Origin: DATATV01 sp036268615
GTDB lineage: Bacteria; Actinomycetota; Actinomycetes; Mycobacteriales; Pseudonocardiaceae
NCBI GenBank assembly: GCA_036268615.1
Contig: DATATV010000130.1
Span: 1 to 64,000 of the forward strand
DNA length: 64,000 nt
Direction of reading: 5' to 3'
Each line of letters opens with the position of its first letter. The first letter of the stretch is position 1. Both the position numbers and the translations under genes were made by a program. Shown one piece after another: positions 43,423 through 51,494 of the stretch. Under the pieces are notes generated by a model, which saw only the letters and a list, made by a program, of their open reading frames with translations, searched no databases and was not told the origin of the DNA.

Positions 43423-43941
43423 TCAGGACGGTCGGGTGGTGGCCGGGACGATTCGGAAATCGGCCTGGAAGACCAGATTGTGCAGGTCGCTGGTGACGAT
43501 CGCGCGCAGGATCGGCAACTGGGCGGCCGCGTCCTCGGTGCTGAACACGTTCAGCGGCCAGTCGCGGACGGTCGCGCCGCGCAGGTGTGGGTGGTGGAAA
43601 CCGCCGCCGTAGTAGGCGAACAGGGTGATCGGCGGGACCTCGGCCGCCCGCTGTTCCGGCCAGCTCAACGACCAACTGCTGGCGAGGCCGCCGTCGTCGA
43701 GGCGGTGCAGGCCGGACTCCTCCAGCGTGCCCGTGTCCAGGAGCAGGTGTCGGTTCAGCTCGTCGAGCGCCCGGCGGGCGAACGGTGCCAGCAACCCGGT
43801 CGCCTGCTCGAAGTGTTTTTCCTTGTCCGGTCGGCTGATCGCGCCGCCGTGGTTGCCGTCCCGCAGGTCCGCGAAGTGCCGGAGCAGTGCCTCCAGATGC
43901 GCGGGTCGCTGCTCGGTAGGGGCCGTCTCACCGTCCGTCAT
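43423..43941 (-). CDS. Hypothetical protein
   Basis: Protein of 172 residues that I do not recognise. The ATG at 43941 follows GGTGGAG. The N-terminal half is charged and helical (EQRPAHLEALLRHFADLRDG, PDKEKHFEQATGLLAPFA). The C-terminal half carries aromatic and histidine-rich strands (ITLFAYYGGGFHHPHLRGA, LHNLVFQADFRIVP). No signal peptide or membrane segment. It is divergent from the second SARP gene and could be its target or partner. Confidence 0.72.
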   Translation of the reverse strand: MTDGETAPTEQRPAHLEALLRHFADLRDGNHGGAISRPDKEKHFEQATGLLAPFARRALDELNRHLLLDTGTLEESGLHRLDDGGLASSWSLSWPEQRAAEVPPITLFAYYGGGFHHPHLRGATVRDWPLNVFSTEDAAAQLPILRAIVTSDLHNLVFQADFRIVPATTRPS

Positions 43942-44077
43942 GACTCCACCTTTCCGGTCATGTACAGCGTACAGGGCCAAGCGGTGGCAGGCCCGCGGCG
44001 GCCGCCGATCTGGTATGAACCGCGGTTGGGGATCGTGGTTGAGTCGTACTGACCCGGTGGCCGTCCAGGGAGACAAC

Positions 44078-46633
44078 GTGGTGGAGTTTCGGCTGCTCGG
44101 GCCGCTGGAGATCCGCGTCGGACAGCAGTGGCAGGCCATCGGCGCGCCGAAATGGCGGACTCTGCTGGCCGCGCTGCTCTGCGCCGCTCCGGCGGTCGTG
44201 GCCACCGAGCGCCTGGTGGACGAGCTGTGGGGCGAGACGCCGCCGGCCGGCGCGCGCAAGCTGGTCAGCGGCTACGTGCTGCGGCTGCGTCAGCTCATCG
44301 ACGACCCCGCCGGCCAGGTGTTGGTCACTCGCCCGCCGGGTTATGCGTTGCTGATCGGGCCGGCCCGGCTGGATCTGCACCGGTTTGTCGAGCTGGTCGA
44401 CACCGGACTGGCGCGGGGTGATGCGGACACACTGGCCGCGGCGCTGGAGTTGTGGCGTGGGCCGGCGCTGGCCGCCGTGCCGGTCGGGCCGATGCTCAGT
44501 GCGGAGGTCAACCGGCTCACCGAGGCGCACGCGGACGCGCTGGCCGCCTACGCCGTCATCCGTCCGGTGCCGGCCGAGGAGCCGAGCACCGACCGGTCGT
44601 CGGGGCCGCGTCGGCTGCCGGCCGCGGTGCGCCACTTCGCCGGGCGGGCCGGCGAACTGAAGACGCTGAACCGGCTGTTGGACGACCCGCGGCGCGACCT
44701 GGGCATGGTGCTGATCTCGGCGATCGACGGCACCGCCGGGGTGGGCAAGACCGCGCTGGCCGTGCACTGGGCGCACCAGGTGGCCGAGCGGTTCCCGGAC
44801 GGACAGCTCTACGTCGACCTGCGCGGCTTCGGCCCGTCGACCACGCCGGTCACCCCGGGCGAGGCGATCCGCGGTTTCCTGGACGCGCTCGACCTGCCGC
44901 CCGAACGCATCCCGGCCGACCTGGACGCGCAGGGCGCGCTGTACCGGACTGTGTTGGCGGACAAGCGAATGCTCATTCTGCTGGACAACGCGTTGGACTC
45001 CGCGCAGGTGCGCCCGCTGGTGCCCGGCAGTGCCGGCTGTCTGGTGGTGGTCACCAGCCGGGCCCAGCTCACCGGCCTCGCCGTTGCCGACGGCGCGGCC
45101 CCGCTGACCCTGGACGTGCTCACCGACGCCGAGGCGCGGGAACTGCTCGGCCGCAGGCTGAGCGAGCCGCGGCTCGCGGCCGAACCGACGGCGACCACCG
45201 CCCTGATCGCACTGTGCGCCCGGCTTCCGTTGGCGTTGAACATCGTCGCGGTCCGCGCCGCCGCCCGGCCGGGCGTGCCGCTCGGCCGGTTGGCCGAGGA
45301 ACTGCGCGACACCCGCGATCGGCTGGACGGCCTGACCACCGGCGAACCCGAGAACGACCTGTGGGCCGTGTTCTCCTGGTCCTACCAGCGGCTCGGTCCG
45401 GCGGCTGCCCGGCTGTTCCGGCTGTTGGGCAGTCATCCGGCGGTGGAGTTCTCCGCGCCGAGCGCGGCCAGCCTCGCCGGCCTCGACCTACCGGCGGCGC
45501 ACCGGGCTCTGCGTGAACTCGCCGTCGCCAACCTGCTCACCGAACCGGCGCCGGGCCGGTACGGCTGGCACGACCTGCTGCGCGGCTACGCGGCCGAGCA
45601 GTCCGCCGTCGTCGATGACGAGGCCGAGCGGCAGGCCGCGCTGCACCGCGTGCTCGGCCACTACCTGCACAGCGCGCACGCCGCCGAGCGACTCCTGCAA
45701 CCGCCCCGCGACCGGATCACCGTGCCCCCGGTCCCCACCGGCACCACGCCCGAACAGTTCGCCGACCACGCCGAGGCACTTGACTGGTGTCAGGCCGAGT
45801 ACCGCGCGCTGTCGGCCGCGTGCGCCGTGGCCGGCGCGGGTGATCACGTGCCCTACGCGTGGCAACTCCCGTGGCTGCTGGCGACTTTCCTGGATCGGCG
45901 GGCGTACTGGCGGGACTGGGCCGAGTTGGAGCGCACCGCGCTGGCCGCGGCGGAACGCGCCGGGGACGCGGCCGGGCAGGCACACGCCCATCACAAGCTC
46001 GGCGACGCGCTCGCCCGGCTGGGCGACCACCGTGGTGCGCACGAGCAGTTGCGACTCGCGCTGCGCGGGCATCGGGCCGCCGGCGACCTGGTCAACCTGG
46101 CCGGTGCGCACTTCAGTTTCGCCTGGATGTTCGACCGGCAGGCGCAGCCCGCCGAGGCCCGCGCCCACGCACAACGCGCGCTCACGTTGTATCGGGATCT
46201 CGGTCACCAGGTTGGTTCGGCCTACGGGCTCAACGCGGTCGGCTGGTGCCACGCACGGCTGGGCAACTACGAGCAGACCCTCACCGACTGCGGCCAGGCC
46301 CGGGACCTCGCCCGCGACCTCGGTGACGGCTCGGCCCAGGCCGTCGCGCTGTTCAGCCTCGGCTACGCGTACCAACGACTCGACCAGCACTCGGCGGCCG
46401 TCGCGAGTTACCAGGCGTCGGTCGAGCTGCTGCACGCGCTGAGCGATCGCTACCTTGAGGCGGAGGGCCTGTTCGGCCTGGGCGACGCGCACCGGCTTCT
46501 CGGCGAACTGCCGGCCGCCCGGAACGCCTGGCGGCAGGCGTTGGACATCTTCGAGGACATCGACCACCCGCACGCCGAACACCTGCGCACCCAGCTCGGC
46601 CGGCTCACCGACCCGGCTCCGGTCGTGCGGTGA
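44078..46633 (+). CDS. SARP/AfsR-like regulator with shortened BTAD
   Basis: Large regulator of about 851 residues: winged-helix DNA-binding domain (1-92, VVEFRLLGPLEIRVG), a partial BTAD (about 97-160), NB-ARC ATPase (P-loop DGTAGVGKT at 217-225, Walker B-like RMLILLDN) and C-terminal TPR repeats (about 630-845). The activation domain is only about 65 residues against about 145 in the SARP at 11085-13946: after RLTEAHADALAAYAVI it jumps to RRLPAAVRHFAGR, the start of the ATPase linker. The missing part includes the segment that ends EPGVELQRLH in other SARPs. Start GTG 44078 follows GGGAGA; GTG 44081 is the alternative. It may still bind DNA and dimerise through ATPase/TPR. Confidence 0.87.
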   Translation: MVEFRLLGPLEIRVGQQWQAIGAPKWRTLLAALLCAAPAVVATERLVDELWGETPPAGARKLVSGYVLRLRQLIDDPAGQVLVTRPPGYALLIGPARLDLHRFVELVDTGLARGDADTLAAALELWRGPALAAVPVGPMLSAEVNRLTEAHADALAAYAVIRPVPAEEPSTDRSSGPRRLPAAVRHFAGRAGELKTLNRLLDDPRRDLGMVLISAIDGTAGVGKTALAVHWAHQVAERFPDGQLYVDLRGFGPSTTPVTPGEAIRGFLDALDLPPERIPADLDAQGALYRTVLADKRMLILLDNALDSAQVRPLVPGSAGCLVVVTSRAQLTGLAVADGAAPLTLDVLTDAEARELLGRRLSEPRLAAEPTATTALIALCARLPLALNIVAVRAAARPGVPLGRLAEELRDTRDRLDGLTTGEPENDLWAVFSWSYQRLGPAAARLFRLLGSHPAVEFSAPSAASLAGLDLPAAHRALRELAVANLLTEPAPGRYGWHDLLRGYAAEQSAVVDDEAERQAALHRVLGHYLHSAHAAERLLQPPRDRITVPPVPTGTTPEQFADHAEALDWCQAEYRALSAACAVAGAGDHVPYAWQLPWLLATFLDRRAYWRDWAELERTALAAAERAGDAAGQAHAHHKLGDALARLGDHRGAHEQLRLALRGHRAAGDLVNLAGAHFSFAWMFDRQAQPAEARAHAQRALTLYRDLGHQVGSAYGLNAVGWCHARLGNYEQTLTDCGQARDLARDLGDGSAQAVALFSLGYAYQRLDQHSAAVASYQASVELLHALSDRYLEAEGLFGLGDAHRLLGELPAARNAWRQALDIFEDIDHPHAEHLRTQLGRLTDPAPVVR

Positions 46634-46640
46634 TCAACGG

Positions 46641-47585
46641 TCAGTGGGGCAGCGCGCCGAGCTGGTGCTCGGCGAGGTGGTCGGCGGTCGCCGACCGGAG
46701 CGCGTCGACGGTGTGGGCGATCTCCGGGCGGCGCAGCTCACCGGCACGGGCGAGCACGCTGATCACCCGGGTGACCGGCTGCGCGAGCGGGTGCAGGCTC
46801 ACCGCAGGCGGATGCTCGGGCAGCGTCATCGGCGGGACCAGCGCGGCCCCGGCGCCCGCCTCGACGAGGGCGAGCAGCACGAAGAAGTCGGAGGCGTAGG
46901 CGATCGGGTGCACGACGAATCCGGCCGCCCCGCAGGCCCGCCGGACCAGGTCGTGGCAGGTCGTGTCCGGCTCGGGGCCGACCCAGTCGACGGCGCCGAA
47001 GTCGGCCAGCTCCACCCGGTCACCGGCGGCCAACTGTCGGCGCGCGGCCTCGGCCGGGTGCAGCGCGAGCAGCACCTCCTCGTCGAGCAGGTGCGCGCTG
47101 TCGCACGCGGGCAGGTCGCGGGGCAACAGCGTGTAGGTGTGCACCACCGCCAGGTCGATGTCCCGGCGCAGCAACGCCGGAATCGACACCTCCGGCTCCT
47201 GGGTGACCAGGCGCAGGCTCGGCGCCGGCTCGCCGGTGACGGCAGCGGACCGCCACAGCCGGGACACCACGGCCCGGGCCACCGACGGGAACGCGCCGAT
47301 GCGCACCGTGCCCAGCGGGCCGCCGCGCAGCGCGGCCAGGTCGGACTCGGCGCGGGCCACGTTGCCCAGGATCACGTCGGCGTGCGCGACCAGCACGTGT
47401 CCGGCGGCGGTCAGCGACAGCGTCCGGCCGGTGCGCTCCAACAGCGGCACACCGGCCTCCCGCTCCAGCACCGCCAACTGCTGGGACACGGCCGGCCCGG
47501 TCAGGTGCAGCGCCGCCGCGGCCGCGCTGACCGTGCCTCGGGTAGCCAACTCCCGCAGGAGTGACAGTCGCCGCACGTCAATCAT
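46641..47585 (-). CDS. LysR-family regulator
   Basis: LysR-type regulator of 314 residues. The N-terminal winged helix begins MIDVRRLSLLRELATRGTVS, then AAAAALHLTGPAVSQQLAVL. The substrate-binding domain covers about 90-300 (GTVRIGAFPSVARAVV, DIDLAVVHTYTLLP). It belongs to the subgroup that often controls amino acid or small-molecule exporters, but no divergent target gene is adjacent: the second SARP gene converges on it and the CarH-like gene lies upstream on the same strand. The ATG at 47585 is the family start. Confidence 0.92.
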   Translation of the reverse strand: MIDVRRLSLLRELATRGTVSAAAAALHLTGPAVSQQLAVLEREAGVPLLERTGRTLSLTAAGHVLVAHADVILGNVARAESDLAALRGGPLGTVRIGAFPSVARAVVSRLWRSAAVTGEPAPSLRLVTQEPEVSIPALLRRDIDLAVVHTYTLLPRDLPACDSAHLLDEEVLLALHPAEAARRQLAAGDRVELADFGAVDWVGPEPDTTCHDLVRRACGAAGFVVHPIAYASDFFVLLALVEAGAGAALVPPMTLPEHPPAVSLHPLAQPVTRVISVLARAGELRRPEIAHTVDALRSATADHLAEHQLGALPH

Positions 47586-47647
47586 TAGCTCTACCTGTCG
47601 CGCTCGGCAGAATCAGTAACCGGACCTTCCTGATCGTAGTCCGGCCG

Positions 47648-48580
47648 TCAGCTGGTCAGGCTGGTCAGGCTGCGCACCGCGCCCGTCAGGTCGGTCAGGT
47701 GCAGCACGCCCTCGGCGAGCCGCGGCGGCCAGCCCGGACCCGCCGCGCAGACGACCGGTGCCCGGGTGACCAGCCCGCTCAGCAGCGCCGGATCGCTCGT
47801 CTCGGCACTGCGTGCCCAGAGCACCACGGCGTCCGGCGTGGTGTCCCGGATCGCCGCGTGCAGCGCGACCGGCGGCAACGTGCCTAGCGCGCAGGTGCCC
47901 ACGCCCACGTCGGCCAGCGCCGCGGCGAGCGCGTCCAGCGGGAGGGTGTGCCACTCACCGGGCGTCGCGGCGGCGAGGATCTGCACGTTCGGGGCGCGCG
48001 GCGAGTGGCGCACGGTGTGCCGGGTCAGTGCGTTCCGGATCGCGTCCGTGGTCAGGTGCTCGCGTTCGACGCCCGTCCCGGTGTACTCCCAGTGCGCGCC
48101 GAGCGCCTGCAGATGCGGTGCGAAGACCTCGGTCCACGCCCGGACGGCACCCCGCCGGGCCAGGATCGCATCCGCCACCCGCGTCACCCGGGCACTGTCC
48201 AACGAGTCCACCGCCGCGGCGAACCGCTGGCGGGTCCGGTCGAAGGTCTCCACCGCCTCGGTGCGCGGCTGCTCGACCGGGGCCGGTTCGTGCGCCAGCG
48301 AGGCGGCGGCCGAGGTCGACACGCCGGTGCTGGCCAGTCGCCGCATCCGCTGCAGAGCGGCCAGGTTCTCGCTGGTGTACCGGCGGTGACCACCGGCGGT
48401 CCGACCGCTGGGACCGAGGCCGTAGCGCCGTTCCCAGGCCCGCAGCGTGGAGGTGGCGACCCCCACCCGCCGAGCGACCTCGGCGATCGCCAGCTCGACG
48501 GCCGGGCCGTCGCCGGCCGGATCGTCGCCGGCCGGATCGTCACTGGGCGGATCGTCACTGGGCGGGAGCGCCGGGGCCAT
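47648..48580 (-). CDS. CarH/LitR-like B12-binding MerR-family photoreceptor regulator
   Basis: Regulator of about 310 residues. The MerR-type helix-turn-helix is at about 28-75 (AIAEVARRVGVATSTLRAWE, then RRYGLGPSGRTAGGHRRY). The C-terminal half is like the cobalamin-binding part of CarH: the W-x9-EH motif is present (AHWEYTGTGVEREH), and the B12 loop appears as TPGEWHTLPLDAL, with E-x-H, the histidine that can bind cobalt. CarH-type proteins bind DNA in the dark with adenosylcobalamin and are released by light, usually controlling carotenoid genes; none is present here. The N-terminus has a 5-residue repeat (DDPAGDDPAGD). Two adjacent 11-bp direct repeats upstream fit this family's operator. 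ATG 48580 has a weak ribosome site. Confidence 0.82.
   Translation of the reverse strand: MAPALPPSDDPPSDDPAGDDPAGDGPAVELAIAEVARRVGVATSTLRAWERRYGLGPSGRTAGGHRRYTSENLAALQRMRRLASTGVSTSAAASLAHEPAPVEQPRTEAVETFDRTRQRFAAAVDSLDSARVTRVADAILARRGAVRAWTEVFAPHLQALGAHWEYTGTGVEREHLTTDAIRNALTRHTVRHSPRAPNVQILAAATPGEWHTLPLDALAAALADVGVGTCALGTLPPVALHAAIRDTTPDAVVLWARSAETSDPALLSGLVTRAPVVCAAGPGWPPRLAEGVLHLTDLTGAVRSLTSLTS
48509..48568. repeat. 15-bp tandem repeat in the CarH-like gene
   Basis: Four tandem 15-bp units inside the coding region: GTCGCCGGCCGGATC twice (48509-48538), then GTCACTGGGCGGATC and a variant ending GGGAG (48539-48568). It encodes the acidic Asp-Pro repeat near the protein N-terminus and keeps frame, so copy number could vary between strains without breaking the protein. 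Confidence 0.85.
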
Positions 48581-48624
48581 GGCCGCCAGTCTGCCCCTCC
48601 GGTGCGCTGCCCGCCGGGGAACCT

Positions 48625-48646
48625 TTGCACAACTTCTGCACAGGTT
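48625..48646. promoter_or_regulatory. Two adjacent 11-bp direct repeats (CarH/LitR-type operator)
   Basis: TTGCACAACTT (48625-48635) is followed directly by CTGCACAGGTT (48636-48646), identical at 8 of 11 positions, with TGCACA repeating at an exact 11-bp period. CarA/CarH/LitR proteins bind 11-bp direct repeats, one per monomer. It lies 45 bp upstream of the CarH-like start and also upstream of the divergent GAF-ANTAR gene. Confidence 0.6.
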
Positions 48647-48827
48647 TGAATACGGCCGAGAGGGGTAGAAATGTGCTTGGAAGGACGTGGCACGCCGTCG
48701 ATCGGCTGCCCGGGTCGCCATGTACCACCCTCGGTCCAGCCACGGGCCAACGGTCAAACCGGCCTGCCCTTGGCGTCGACCACCCAGGGGCACCGGTGCC
48801 GGACCAGTCCTAGCGGAGGGGACTGCC

Positions 48828-49571
48828 ATGACACTGCTCAGCCAGGAGTACCCGACTGTCGCGGTCCATCCCGAGGTGCTCGGTGAACTCACCGGCGCGC
48901 TGGAGACACTCGCCGGGACACTGGACCACGAGGACGACGTGCGGATGACGCTCCAGCAGGTGTGCCGGCAGGCGGTCCGGGCGATCCCCGGGGTCGACGA
49001 GACGAGCGTCACCCTGGTCCGCGCCGGCGCCGCCGAGACGATGGCCAGCACGAGCGAACTGGTCGCGCGACTGGACCACGACCAGTTCGGCGCGGTCGCC
49101 GGGCCGGCCTCGGAGGCGGTGTCGACCGGCCAACTCGTGCACGTGGCGCAGTCCGCGGCGGCCGACCGCTGGCCGGAGTTCGCGCAGCGGTCCGCCGCGG
49201 CCGGCATCACCGGCTTCCTGTCCGCCCCGTTGGTGGCCGACGAGACGTTCCACGGCGCGATCAACTGCTACAGCTCGCACGAACAGGGCTTCACCGAGCT
49301 GGACGTGCGACTGCTGGAGCTCTATGCGACCGCCGTGGAAGCCCTGCTGCGCGGCCATCTGCGCTACCTCAACGGGCGCGAGATGACGGAGAAGATGCGC
49401 GCCGCGCTGGAGTCGCGGGCGGTCATCGACCAGGCCAAGGGCATTCTGATGGCGGTGCACCGGATCGGCGCCGAGGAGGCGTTCACCCTGCTGGTCGAAC
49501 GCTCCCAGCAGGAGAACCTGAAGCTGCGCGACATCGCCCAGCAGTTCGTCACCCAGGCCACCGAGGGTTAG
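48828..49571 (+). CDS. GAF and ANTAR domain protein
   Basis: Protein of 247 residues. An N-terminal GAF sensor domain (about 30-175; VHVAQSAAADRWPEFAQRSA, FHGAINCYSSHEQGFTELDV) is joined to a C-terminal ANTAR RNA-binding domain (about 190-245; SRAVIDQAKGILMAVHRIGA, EEAFTLLVERSQQENLKLRD). ANTAR proteins stop transcription termination by binding paired RNA hairpins in leader transcripts. The GAF ligand is unknown. The ATG at 48828 follows GGAGGGG. It is divergent from the CarH-like regulator, with the 11-bp repeats between, so it may be light- or B12-controlled. Confidence 0.92.
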   Translation: MTLLSQEYPTVAVHPEVLGELTGALETLAGTLDHEDDVRMTLQQVCRQAVRAIPGVDETSVTLVRAGAAETMASTSELVARLDHDQFGAVAGPASEAVSTGQLVHVAQSAAADRWPEFAQRSAAAGITGFLSAPLVADETFHGAINCYSSHEQGFTELDVRLLELYATAVEALLRGHLRYLNGREMTEKMRAALESRAVIDQAKGILMAVHRIGAEEAFTLLVERSQQENLKLRDIAQQFVTQATEG

Positions 49572-49602
49572 GCTTTCCTTTGCCAGTCAGGAAAACCTGC
49601 GG

Positions 49603-49803
49603 TCAGTAGCGGGGTGGCGCGGCGGCCGTGCGCGGGAGCAGCAGGAGCACGATCAGGGTGATCAGGCTGAAGAAGAAGCCCAGGATGCCCCAGAGCAGCC
49701 CGCTGCGGCCCTTGCTCCGGGCGATGTAGACACTCACCGCGACGAACACGATTTCCCAGATGAGTCCACCGGTCTGGTAGTTGATGACGCACCTCCGTGT
49801 CAC
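49603..49803 (-). CDS. Small two-helix membrane protein
   Basis: Protein of 66 residues with two membrane segments (IWEIVFVAVSVYIARSK and LLWGILGFFFSLITLIVLLL) and a short basic N-terminus. The frame and hydrophobicity look real, but the start is unclear. The GTG at 49803 has no good ribosome site, while GGAGG lies a little downstream of it, before the codons for VINYQTG; a rare start codon there is possible. Function unknown. It ends 32 bp from the convergent GAF-ANTAR gene. Confidence 0.6.
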   Translation of the reverse strand: MTRRCVINYQTGGLIWEIVFVAVSVYIARSKGRSGLLWGILGFFFSLITLIVLLLLPRTAAAPPRY

Positions 49804-49821
49804 TCGTGATCGGCTTTGACC

Positions 49822-50526
49822 TTAGAGCTCCTGACACAATGGCGCGCGATCAGGGAGCGCCGTCTCGTCCCGCTGGTCATCCGACCGGTGCGGGAACAGC
49901 GGGGGCAGCAACCACAGCATCAGCGCCGACCAGGTCAGGTGGGTGATCACCGGTGCCTGCACCCCACCGGTGACCCGCCGCTGCCAGCCGAACAGCGCGC
50001 CCATCACCACCGACGCGAGCACGAGCGACGGATTGCGCGTGGCACAGGTCACCAGCGCGTACACCGCTGTCGACCGGGCGACCGGCCGTCGACCGCCGAG
50101 CGCCGTGTAGAGCGCGCCCCGGAAAAAGATCTCCTCAGCCGCGCCGTTGGCCAGGGTGGTCGCCAGCACCAACGGCCCGGACCCCCGATGCGCGTACCGC
50201 AGCACCGACCCGATCGCCCGATTGAGCACCGGAACATGCCGGGAGACCAGCGCGCAGCCGTAGAACACCGCGAACGCACCCACCCCGACCAGCACCGGAA
50301 CCAGCACCGGCCGCCCCCCGCGCCCCGGCGACCGCCCCAGACGCAGCGGCCCGGAGGCCAGGCCGCCCACGGTCCACGCCGCAGCCGTGCTGACCGTGAG
50401 CCGATAGAACAGCCGGGAGTCCGGCTCGGTGGCCAGCGACGCCCCCAGCAAGCTCGTCCCGACCACGGTCCCGGCGGCGACCACGCCGCGCCTGCGCCGC
50501 GGACGCGCTGCGGGACGACGGCTCAC
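49822..50526 (-). CDS. CPBP-family intramembrane metalloprotease
   Basis: Membrane protein of 234 residues of the CPBP (Abi/CAAX-like) glutamic protease family. It has about five hydrophobic segments, the catalytic pair in NGAAEEIFFRGALYTAL (E-E-x3-R) and the later histidine in APVITHLTWSALMLW. Members cleave prenylated or membrane peptides and some act in bacteriocin self-immunity. The GTG at 50526 overlaps the stop of the upstream NAD-binding gene by 4 bp (GTGA) and has AGGAAG upstream, so the two form an operon. No bacteriocin gene is adjacent. Confidence 0.88.
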   Translation of the reverse strand: MSRRPAARPRRRRGVVAAGTVVGTSLLGASLATEPDSRLFYRLTVSTAAAWTVGGLASGPLRLGRSPGRGGRPVLVPVLVGVGAFAVFYGCALVSRHVPVLNRAIGSVLRYAHRGSGPLVLATTLANGAAEEIFFRGALYTALGGRRPVARSTAVYALVTCATRNPSLVLASVVMGALFGWQRRVTGGVQAPVITHLTWSALMLWLLPPLFPHRSDDQRDETALPDRAPLCQEL

Positions 50527-51422
50527 GAGGACTTCCTGCTGGCCTTCGCGCGTTCGCCGAGTGCCGTCAACACGGCGTCGTCGTAGTCCATCGGTTCGAA
50601 TGGCACCAGCCGGCGAATGCTGTCGTCCCGGACGATCACCTCGTTGTCCATCGACTCGACCAGCGAACGCCCGGTGCGCACGTCGACGTCGGTCACCAGC
50701 GCGAGCCACCAGGAGGACAGGCCGGGGGAGAGCAGCGGCACCGGGAAGACGAACAACGGCCGCCCCTCGATGACGGCGAGGCGGCGCATCATCTCGTCGT
50801 AGGTGAGCACCTGCGGTCCGCCGATGTCGAACGTGCGACCGGTGGCGTCAGGTTCGCCGAGCACGCCGACCAGGTAGCGCACGGCGTCCGCGATCGCGAT
50901 CGGCTGGGTCCGGGTGCGCACCCAGCGGGGCGTGACCATCGCCGGCAGATGCTCGACCAGCTGCCGGGTCATCTCCCAGGAGATCCCGCCGTGCCCGACG
51001 ATGATCCCGGCACGCAGCGTGGTGACCGGCACACTGCCACTGGCCAGCAGTTTCTCCACCTCCCGCCGGCTACGCAGATGCTCGGACAGCTCGTCGTCGT
51101 CCGCACCGAGCCCGCCGAGATAAATGATCCGACGCACGCCCGCGCTGGCCGCCGCCCGCGCGAACCCCCGGGCCGCCTCGGCATCTTTCGCCGCGAAGTC
51201 GGCGTCGTCCAGCGAGTGCACCAGGTAGTACGCGGCTGAGCAGCCCGACAGCGCCTCGACCAGCGAATCCGGGTCGTGCACGTCGCCGGCCACCGGGGTG
51301 CCGGCACCCCGGTAGGACTGCGGTCGCCGGGTCATCGCCAGGACCGTCTGCCCGGCCTCCTGCAGTGCGGGACACAGCCTCCTGCCCACAAACCCGGACG
51401 CGCCAGCCACCAACACCTTCAT
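50523..51422 (-). CDS. NAD(P)-binding SDR/YbjT-like protein
   Basis: Protein of 299 residues of the atypical short-chain dehydrogenase group (NmrA/YbjT-like). The Rossmann motif is at the start (MKVLVAGASGFVGRRL), with YYLVHSLDDADF, RRIIYLGGLGADDDELSEHL and TLRAGIIVGHGG. The C-terminal part has FDIGGPQVLTYDEMMRR. It may bind NADPH and a quinone or sugar substrate; catalysis is not clear because the usual YxxxK is not obvious. The first gene of a two-gene operon with the CPBP protease. Confidence 0.88.
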   Translation of the reverse strand: MKVLVAGASGFVGRRLCPALQEAGQTVLAMTRRPQSYRGAGTPVAGDVHDPDSLVEALSGCSAAYYLVHSLDDADFAAKDAEAARGFARAAASAGVRRIIYLGGLGADDDELSEHLRSRREVEKLLASGSVPVTTLRAGIIVGHGGISWEMTRQLVEHLPAMVTPRWVRTRTQPIAIADAVRYLVGVLGEPDATGRTFDIGGPQVLTYDEMMRRLAVIEGRPLFVFPVPLLSPGLSSWWLALVTDVDVRTGRSLVESMDNEVIVRDDSIRRLVPFEPMDYDDAVLTALGERAKASRKSS

Positions 51423-51494
51423 CGCCGAATCCTCTCCCGGCCGGCTGCCGGGCGCGACATTTGTGGACTTCGGCGGGCGTCGGACGGAGTCCGC

